Shown here: piece by piece, positions 5,699 to 11,244 of the stretch
Layout of the letters: each line of letters begins with the position of its first letter
How positions within the stretch are numbered: the stretch's first letter is position 1
Assembly: GCA_002350845.1 (NCBI GenBank)
Contig: DEFL01000025.1
Location: forward strand, 1 to 11,244
DNA: 11,244 nt
Direction of reading: 5' to 3'
DNA from: Christensenella sp. UBA2853
Lineage (GTDB): Bacteria; Bacillota; Clostridia; Christensenellales; Aristaeellaceae
The notes under the pieces: model-generated
What the model was told of the DNA's origin: nothing
The model's input: only the letters and a program-made list of their open reading frames with translations
The model's database searches: none
Translations under genes and position numbers: made by a program

Positions 5699-8600
5699 AT
5701 GAGCAAGAAACGCCTGTTCCGTGGCCTGGCGAGTGTTTTTCTCGCCTGTGCCGTCATTTTCAACGTCATTTTTACAGTGGCGAACTCCTGGGCCGGCAAG
5801 GTCGATGAACTGCTGGGCACATCATCCACCGGCATTCAGCGCAGCAATGATCCGGCAGACTATCGCTATCAGTCGGATTATGCCAAGGCGTCCGACCTGG
5901 TGGATGCAGAGATCGCATTCAGCACCCGTGCCTCAGCAGAAGGCAGCGTCGCGCTGAAGGGTCTTCCTGCCATTGCCGGGAAGAACGTGACGCTCTTTGG
6001 CATGCGCAGCGGGGAAAAGATGCAGTTCGGCGGAAGCATGGGCGAACTGATCCAGACCTCACAGGCGGTCACTCTGGCCGATGCGCTGACCAAAGAAGGG
6101 TTCTCTGTCAACCCGGACATGGTGAAGTTCTACAAGGACAAGGCAGGCGATTATGGTCCGACCCGTGCCTCTGGCGGCAACGTTGTCAGTTCCTATGATG
6201 GACAGGGCGCGGAAATCAAGGAAGTGCCTGTATCCGAATACAATGCAGGCATGCTTGGCAATTACAAGGATGCGGCCATCATCGTGCTGGGCCGTGACTC
6301 CGGCGAATCCTGCTGCTTCTATCCGGGACTGAACGGCCTGGCAAACCCGGATGAGTTTACCAAGTCGCCTACCGGCAACATTCTCTCCCTCTCCAACGAC
6401 GAGCGCGACCTGGTCAACTGGGTCAAGGAGCAGGGCTTTGGGAAGATCGTCGTGCTGCTCAACTCAGGAACAGCCATGGAGATTGAAGAACTCAAGCAGG
6501 ACGCAAAGGTGGATTCCATTCTCTGGATCGGTGTCCCCGGTGCCTACGGCACCTACGGCATCGCGCAGCTGCTCTCCGGTTCTGCTCTCCCCAGCGGCCA
6601 TCTGCCGGACACCTTTGCCGTCAATACCGCGCTGAGCCCCGCGGCACAGAACTACGGCATTTATGTCTTTGAAAATGAAGATGAGATTGAAACAACCAAC
6701 AATAATGCCCTGCGCGCTTCCTGGTACCTGGCTGAGCTGGAAGGCATTTACACGGGCTACAAGTATTATGAAACCCGTTACTTTGATACCGTCATGAAGC
6801 AGGGGAACGCGTCAAAGGCAGCCAAGGGTCAGAGTGTGAACGGTTCTTCCTGGGACTATGACGCAGAAGTCAGCTATGGTTTTGGATACGGTATTGAAGG
6901 CTCCACATTCACAGAAGAAATTACAGAAATGAACATCGACTGGACCGGTGCAGGTCTTTCCACTGCAACGGTCAGGGTGACCAACACCGGGGACGCGGCA
7001 GCCAAGCACGCAGTACAGCTGTATGTTTCCGTACCCTACACCCAGCGCGACCGCGACAACCATGTGGAAAAGAGCGCGATTCAGCTGATCGGCTATGCCA
7101 AGACCGGCGAAGCGCAGGAAAAGGATTTCACACAGACGGTTCTGCTCAAGCCGGGCGAGAGCGAAGACGTCAAAATCTCCTTCAATGCGGAAGACATGTA
7201 TACCTATGACCGCACTTATGCCCATGACGGTGTGACCGGATCCTGGATGCTCGAAGCGGGAGACTACTATTTCGCCACCGGCAACGGTGCGCATGATGCA
7301 CTGAATGCGGCTCTGCAGGCTATGGGCGTCAATATCGCTTCCACCGGAACTGCCTATACCGCACATGTGGATGCAGACATCTATAAGCATGAATCCAACG
7401 GCACCACCGTGCAGAACCAGCTCAGCCAGGCTGATCTGAACAGTTACGGGATTGAAGTCACGTATCTCACCCGCAATGACTGGCTGAACACGTTCCCCAG
7501 GAGTGTGGATTCCCTGAGAGCAACCAATGACATGATTTATATGCTGCGCAATGCGATCTACAATTCTGAAGCGGAAAAGACTTCCTATACCGGTCCCGAA
7601 ACGTTCACCTATGGTGCAAAGAACAATGTTTCCGCAGCACAGCTGATCGGACTGGAATATGATGATCCGCTCTTTGAAAAGGTCCTGGACGAAATGAGCC
7701 TGCAGGATCTGATCAATCAGTACATTTCCTATCTTGAAGAGATTGAAGAGATCACCTTCCCGATAGAAAGCCGAGCAGACTCCCCGCTGGGCATCATCGG
7801 TTACATCGGCCAGCGCACCAAGGGGACGCTGTACGAGGTTGCCGAAACCGATCCCGCATACAAGCACTATACGGACGTTTATGCCGCAGGTCCCGTGATT
7901 GCGGCTACGTTCTCTCCGATGCTCCAGTATGAGATGGGCAGGCTGGTGGCCAATGATGGTCTGTGGACAGGATATCAGGTCTGGTTTGCCCCGGGCATGA
8001 ACCTGCATCGCACGCCCTATAACGGCCGCAACATCTGCTACTATTCCGAGGATCCGATCCTGACCGGTCTGGCCGGTGCCTATGCACACCAGGCTCTCAA
8101 CAAGTACGGCATGGTGACGAGCGTCAAGCATTTTGCGTTCAATGACCAGGAGACCAACCGTGACGGTCTGGCGGTGTTCCTGAATGAACAGGCCGCCCGT
8201 GAAAACGAGCTCCGCGGTTTCTATATCGGTATCCGCGATGGCGGCATCAAGGGCCTGATGAGTGCATTCAACCGAATCGGATGCACGCATGTCGGCGCAT
8301 CCAAGGCGTTGATGGTCAATATTCTGCGCAAGGAATGGGGCTGGAAGGGCTTCCTGATGACTGACTCTGTCAAGTCCGCTTCCTACTTCCTCCCGCGCGA
8401 AAATGCAGTGGCCACCAATGACCAGATGCTCGGTGCGTCCAACAACGCCAAGATCTGGAATCTGACAGTGGACTCGGTATCCAAAGACCCTGTTCTGCAG
8501 TCCAGCATCCGCGACAGTTTCCACCGTAAGCTCTACAACTACGTCAACAGCGCTCTGATGAACGGCATCAAGGCAGACACCACGGCTACGGGTTCCATTC

Positions 8601-8707
8601 CGCTGTGGGTGCTGATCCTTGAGATTGTGATGTGCGCAGGATATGTTGCGTTCTTGATATTCCTTGTCCTGTATCTGATCCAGGAACGGAAGGAAAGGAG
8701 GGCATAA
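5699..8707 (+). CDS. Membrane-anchored GH3-family glycosidase with inverted domain order
   Basis: The 1002-residue protein has GH3 parts in reverse of the usual order. The α/β sandwich comes first (about 94-310; GRDSGES with E203 as likely acid/base, then LSNDERDLV). A fibronectin-III-like domain follows (about 405-530). The TIM barrel is last (about 655-950), with D694 in ADSPLG, GRNICYYSEDP, K810-H811 in VKHFAFNDQE and nucleophile D889 in FLMTDS. All key catalytic residues appear intact. A helix at 9-28 after MSKKRLFR and a second at 967-994 before QERKERRA place both ends inside and the enzyme outside, tethered at both ends. Exo-cleavage of β-linked sugars or related glycans is likely; the substrate is not readable. 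The ATG at 5699 has AAGGGGGAG four bases upstream; a longer frame from a TTG at 5660 lacks such support. The stop is three bases before the next gene. Confidence 0.92.
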   Translation: MSKKRLFRGLASVFLACAVIFNVIFTVANSWAGKVDELLGTSSTGIQRSNDPADYRYQSDYAKASDLVDAEIAFSTRASAEGSVALKGLPAIAGKNVTLFGMRSGEKMQFGGSMGELIQTSQAVTLADALTKEGFSVNPDMVKFYKDKAGDYGPTRASGGNVVSSYDGQGAEIKEVPVSEYNAGMLGNYKDAAIIVLGRDSGESCCFYPGLNGLANPDEFTKSPTGNILSLSNDERDLVNWVKEQGFGKIVVLLNSGTAMEIEELKQDAKVDSILWIGVPGAYGTYGIAQLLSGSALPSGHLPDTFAVNTALSPAAQNYGIYVFENEDEIETTNNNALRASWYLAELEGIYTGYKYYETRYFDTVMKQGNASKAAKGQSVNGSSWDYDAEVSYGFGYGIEGSTFTEEITEMNIDWTGAGLSTATVRVTNTGDAAAKHAVQLYVSVPYTQRDRDNHVEKSAIQLIGYAKTGEAQEKDFTQTVLLKPGESEDVKISFNAEDMYTYDRTYAHDGVTGSWMLEAGDYYFATGNGAHDALNAALQAMGVNIASTGTAYTAHVDADIYKHESNGTTVQNQLSQADLNSYGIEVTYLTRNDWLNTFPRSVDSLRATNDMIYMLRNAIYNSEAEKTSYTGPETFTYGAKNNVSAAQLIGLEYDDPLFEKVLDEMSLQDLINQYISYLEEIEEITFPIESRADSPLGIIGYIGQRTKGTLYEVAETDPAYKHYTDVYAAGPVIAATFSPMLQYEMGRLVANDGLWTGYQVWFAPGMNLHRTPYNGRNICYYSEDPILTGLAGAYAHQALNKYGMVTSVKHFAFNDQETNRDGLAVFLNEQAARENELRGFYIGIRDGGIKGLMSAFNRIGCTHVGASKALMVNILRKEWGWKGFLMTDSVKSASYFLPRENAVATNDQMLGASNNAKIWNLTVDSVSKDPVLQSSIRDSFHRKLYNYVNSALMNGIKADTTATGSIPLWVLILEIVMCAGYVAFLIFLVLYLIQERKERRA

Positions 8708-8710
8708 GCC

Positions 8711-11244
8711 ATGAAAAAACAGATGACAAGAGAGACTGCAGCCGGTTTTGCAGTCATTGCCCTGACTGTTCTGGCTCTGGTCCTGTTCGGACTCGGCTTT
8801 TCCACCGGGTACTACACCTATGGGCAGATGAATTCCGTGATGGTCACGGTCTGCTACGGTGCTGCTCTGCTGATTGAGTGCGCGTCCCTGGTGTGCCTGA
8901 AAAAGTTCCCCAAGGCTGTATGGCCAAGACTTTTGACCTTCCTGGTCACTGCAGCGCTGGCTTTCGGTGCGCTCACATTGCTGGGCGACCGTGTGGAAGG
9001 CATCGGCATCTGCATTCTGACCGACTATGACTCTGGTCACGGCGGTGAGGAAGCCATCTATTTCTCCCTTGGCAGCATGCTGGCCGCCCTGGCAGCCATG
9101 GTGTTCAATATTATCGGTGCCTTTGGTAAGGATGCCGGTGAAGAAACCAAACTGGCCCGCTCAAGAAAGCCTGCCCTCTGGGGTGCGTGCGCAGCGGTGA
9201 TGCTTGCTGTTCTGATCCCCTCTCTGATTCTTGGCGGCGTGTTTAAAACCAATGCTCCCGCAGCGGGCAAAACGACGGTACAGGCGGCTGACGGCAGTTC
9301 TGTTGCCGGGACGTATAAGACCACCATTTCCGGTGCGGAAACCAATCTGGATATTCTTCAGGACGAGCAGTTCCAGCTGGGCAAACTGCAGGGCCTGATG
9401 AATGTGGACAGCCGTCTGACGCTGGATCTGGCGCTGACGCTGAATGCAGACGGAACCTATGCACTGACCAGTGATGCTTACTGTGTGGAAGCCGGCAAGC
9501 GTGCCGTGATCGGGGATGACACGGGCCTTGGCATGATTTCTGTCATGAAGGCTGAGGGCACTTACGCTGTCAATGAGGACGGTACCGTGACCACATCCAA
9601 GGCCAGCCATGCCAATTTCCAGCTTGAACTGGACACCTATTCCAGCCAGATGCGTTCACCGGCCAAATATCAGCTGGGGGATGCTGAGGCTGCGGACGGC
9701 ACCTATGACTCTGCGGAATATCCTGCCGTTCTGGACGCGGTTCCCAGTGCTGTCTGGACCGTGGCGGACGGAAAGATCTCGGCTTACAAGAAGAATACGG
9801 ACGTAACAGGAACCCATACTGTCACCATTTCCGGTGCGGAAAGCAATCTGGATATTCTTCAGGACGAACAGTTCCAGCTGGGCAAACTGAAGGGCCTGAT
9901 GAATGTGGACAGCCGTCTGACGCTGGACCTTGCGCTGACGCTGAACGCGGACGGAACCTATGCTCTAACCAGCGATGCTTACTGTGTGGAAGCCGGCAAG
10001 CGTGCTGTGATCGGGGATGACACGGGCCTTGGCATGATTTCCATCATGAAAGCCGAGGGCACCTACACCGTCAATGAGGACGGCACGGTGACCACATCTG
10101 CCGCTGAACACGCGAATTTCCAGCTTGAACTGGACACCTATTCCAGCCAGATGCGTTCACCGGCCAAATATCAGCTGGGTGATGCAGAAGCCGCTGACGG
10201 CACGTATGACTCCGCGGAGTATCCCGCCGTCCTGGATGCGGTTCCCAGCACCATCTGGACCGTGGCGGACGGAAAGATCACGGCATATGAGAAGAACACA
10301 GATGTAACCGGAACCTATACCGTCACCATTTCCGGTGCGGAAGTCAATCTGGACATCCTGCAGGATCAGCAGTTCCAGCTGGGCAAACTGCATGGCCTGA
10401 TGAACGTGGACAGCCGTCTGACGCTGGATCTGGCGCTGACGCTGAACGCAGACGGAACCTATGCGCTGACCAGTGATGCCTACTGTGTGGAAGCCGGCAA
10501 GCGTGCCGTGATCGGGGATGACACCGGTCTGGGTATGATTTCCATCATGAAGGCAGAAGGCACCTACACCGTTAATGAGGACGGCACTGTCACCACGTCT
10601 CCCGCTGAACATGCGAATTTCCAGCTTGAACTGGACACGTATTCCAGCCAGATGCGTTCTCCCGCGCATTACCAGCTCGGTGATGCAGAAGCTGCTGACG
10701 GCACCTATGATTCCGCGGAACATCCTGCTGTTCTGGACGCAGTTCCTGAAACGGTGTGGACGCTGAGCGGAAGCTCCATCGCGGGCTATCAGGTTGTGGC
10801 TCCCGAAGAAGAAGCAGTGGAAGAGCCTGCAGCAACGGAGGCACCGGCAGAACCTGTTGCTGCGTCTGCAGTGATTACCTCCGATGACGGCGGCACGACC
10901 ATGACGCTGTCTGCAGACGGCACCTATCAGTTTGATTTCGCTGCATACAGCATCAGCGAAAAGGGCACCTATACCTATGAGAAGGGCATCCTGACCCTGA
11001 CGGACAAGAACGGCAAGACGTCTGTGGGCGAAGGCGATCCGATCAAGCTCCATTACACGTATTCCGACAGTGATCAGCTGACCGGTGACTACACGATTCC
11101 TGCAGATACGCTGAACTTTGCATCTGCAGAAGCAGCACCTGTGGCAGAAGCCCCTGCCGCTGAGCCGGTCGTGATTGCATCCGACGACGGCGGCACGGAA
11201 ATGACTTTCAATGCAGACGGCACCTATCGTTTCTGGTTTGAGGC
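8711..11244 (+). CDS. Five-helix membrane protein with large extracellular tandem repeats (3' end outside window)
   Basis: The frame is open from 8711 to the window end (844 codons so far). Five hydrophobic segments (about 11-30, 42-63, 73-92, 115-138, 155-178) follow MKKQMTRE. Basic loops (LKKFPKAVWPR; KLARSRKP) put the N-terminus inside and everything after residue 179 outside. The outside part holds three 167-residue repeats (198-698), a Glu/Pro/Ala-rich linker (about 699-719), a 100-residue module (721-820) and the start of a second. The repeats are β-rich with DGTY and EGTY turns like calycin/lipocalin-like barrels; no enzyme motif is seen. AAGGAGG nine bases before the ATG lies inside the end of the GH3 gene, so the two are co-translated. 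I do not recognise the family. A surface glycan-binding or scaffold role beside the glycosidase is inference. Confidence 0.88.
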   Translation, partial: MKKQMTRETAAGFAVIALTVLALVLFGLGFSTGYYTYGQMNSVMVTVCYGAALLIECASLVCLKKFPKAVWPRLLTFLVTAALAFGALTLLGDRVEGIGICILTDYDSGHGGEEAIYFSLGSMLAALAAMVFNIIGAFGKDAGEETKLARSRKPALWGACAAVMLAVLIPSLILGGVFKTNAPAAGKTTVQAADGSSVAGTYKTTISGAETNLDILQDEQFQLGKLQGLMNVDSRLTLDLALTLNADGTYALTSDAYCVEAGKRAVIGDDTGLGMISVMKAEGTYAVNEDGTVTTSKASHANFQLELDTYSSQMRSPAKYQLGDAEAADGTYDSAEYPAVLDAVPSAVWTVADGKISAYKKNTDVTGTHTVTISGAESNLDILQDEQFQLGKLKGLMNVDSRLTLDLALTLNADGTYALTSDAYCVEAGKRAVIGDDTGLGMISIMKAEGTYTVNEDGTVTTSAAEHANFQLELDTYSSQMRSPAKYQLGDAEAADGTYDSAEYPAVLDAVPSTIWTVADGKITAYEKNTDVTGTYTVTISGAEVNLDILQDQQFQLGKLHGLMNVDSRLTLDLALTLNADGTYALTSDAYCVEAGKRAVIGDDTGLGMISIMKAEGTYTVNEDGTVTTSPAEHANFQLELDTYSSQMRSPAHYQLGDAEAADGTYDSAEHPAVLDAVPETVWTLSGSSIAGYQVVAPEEEAVEEPAATEAPAEPVAASAVITSDDGGTTMTLSADGTYQFDFAAYSISEKGTYTYEKGILTLTDKNGKTSVGEGDPIKLHYTYSDSDQLTGDYTIPADTLNFASAEAAPVAEAPAAEPVVIASDDGGTEMTFNADGTYRFWFE
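9302..9802 (+). repeat. 501-bp tandem repeat, copy 1
   Basis: This copy encodes residues 198-364 of the membrane protein, from VAGTYKTTISGAE to KKNTD. Along the unit are LNADGTYALTSDAYC (unit position 47-61), AEGTYAVNEDGTV (84-96) and ADGTYDSAEYPAV (131-143). Hand alignment gives 14 amino-acid differences from copy 2 in 167 positions. Confidence 0.95.
9803..10303 (+). repeat. 501-bp tandem repeat, copy 2
   Basis: This copy encodes residues 365-531, from VTGTHTVTISGAE to EKNTD, in exact register with copy 1 and with no insertions or deletions. It differs from copy 3 at nine of the first 152 residues. Many differences at DNA level are silent third-position changes. Confidence 0.95.
10304..10804 (+). 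repeat. 501-bp tandem repeat, copy 3 (divergent last 15 residues)
   Basis: This copy encodes residues 532-698. Similarity to the other copies holds up to the conserved Trp of the ETVWT stretch (unit position 152). The final residues LSGSSIAGYQVVAP replace VADGKITAYEKNTD and lead into the acidic linker, marking the end of this array. Confidence 0.93.
10871..11244 (+). repeat. Second repeat type, 300-bp period (one full copy plus start of another)
   Basis: VITSDDGGTTMTLSADGTYQF (from 10871) recurs 300 bp later as VIASDDGGTEMTFNADGTYRF (from 11171). Each is preceded by an Ala/Pro/Glu linker (ATEAPAEPVAASA and APVAEAPAAEPV). The first unit continues with EKGTYTYEKGILTLTDKNGK. The second is cut by the window end, so further copies may follow. 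Confidence 0.85.

Noticed and set aside
6812..9040. 742-codon open frame on the minus strand opposite the GH3 gene and the next gene's start
   Set aside because: It is the complement of two well-supported genes. The translation is rich in His, Gln and Cys without domain motifs, and it crosses a gene junction. C/G-ending codons on the plus strand keep this frame free of stops.
9302..10804. CRISPR array or mobile-element explanation for the repeats
   Set aside because: Units are 501 bp, contiguous, in frame and coding. There are no short repeats with unique spacers and no terminal inverted repeats or transposase.
9161..11053. Minus-strand frames opposite the tandem repeats that resemble each other
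   Set aside because: Their similarity is only the 501-bp repeat seen from the other strand.

Overview
The window looks like a chromosomal segment from a member of the Bacillota, probably a gut anaerobe. The grounds are strong purine-rich ribosome binding sites, extended -10 promoters, U-tract terminators, and an AgrC/AgrA-like (GHKL kinase plus LytTR regulator) pair. An Erysipelotrichia-like host is only a guess. G+C is moderately high with a C/G-ending codon preference, which is why long antisense frames stay open across most genes.

Layout. Bases 1-77 may hold the first codons of a leftward gene whose -35 region carries a near-perfect palindrome. I see nothing else between there and a strong hairpin terminator at 269-315, which ends a leftward sugar/polyol-type pair: a zinc-type medium-chain dehydrogenase (1589-2581) followed by a Gfo/Idh/MocA oxidoreductase (355-1524). 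A second hairpin lies between these two. A divergent promoter region (2582-2725) separates them from a rightward regulatory operon: an AraC-family regulator (2726-3490), a LytTR response regulator (3503-4201) and a GHKL membrane histidine kinase (4207-5565). That operon ends in a terminator at 5598-5628.

Right of it is a rightward surface operon. The first gene (5699-8707) encodes a GH3 glycosidase with inverted domain order and a membrane helix at each end. Three bases later starts a five-helix membrane protein (8711 to beyond the window end). Its extracellular part holds three near-identical 167-residue repeats (501 bp each), then a Pro/Ala/Glu linker and the start of a second, 100-residue repeat series.

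How it may work together. Just before the GH3 operon are two 14-bp direct repeats, 20 bp apart start to start, with the GTTTGT core expected of LytTR targets; the second is built into the terminator stem. The simplest reading is that the kinase and LytTR regulator sense an extracellular cue and switch on the adjacent glycosidase and repeat protein, while the AraC regulator controls the divergent dehydrogenases. The link between regulator, operator and the GH3/repeat-protein pair is inference from position and motif. It is the best candidate here for an undescribed system.
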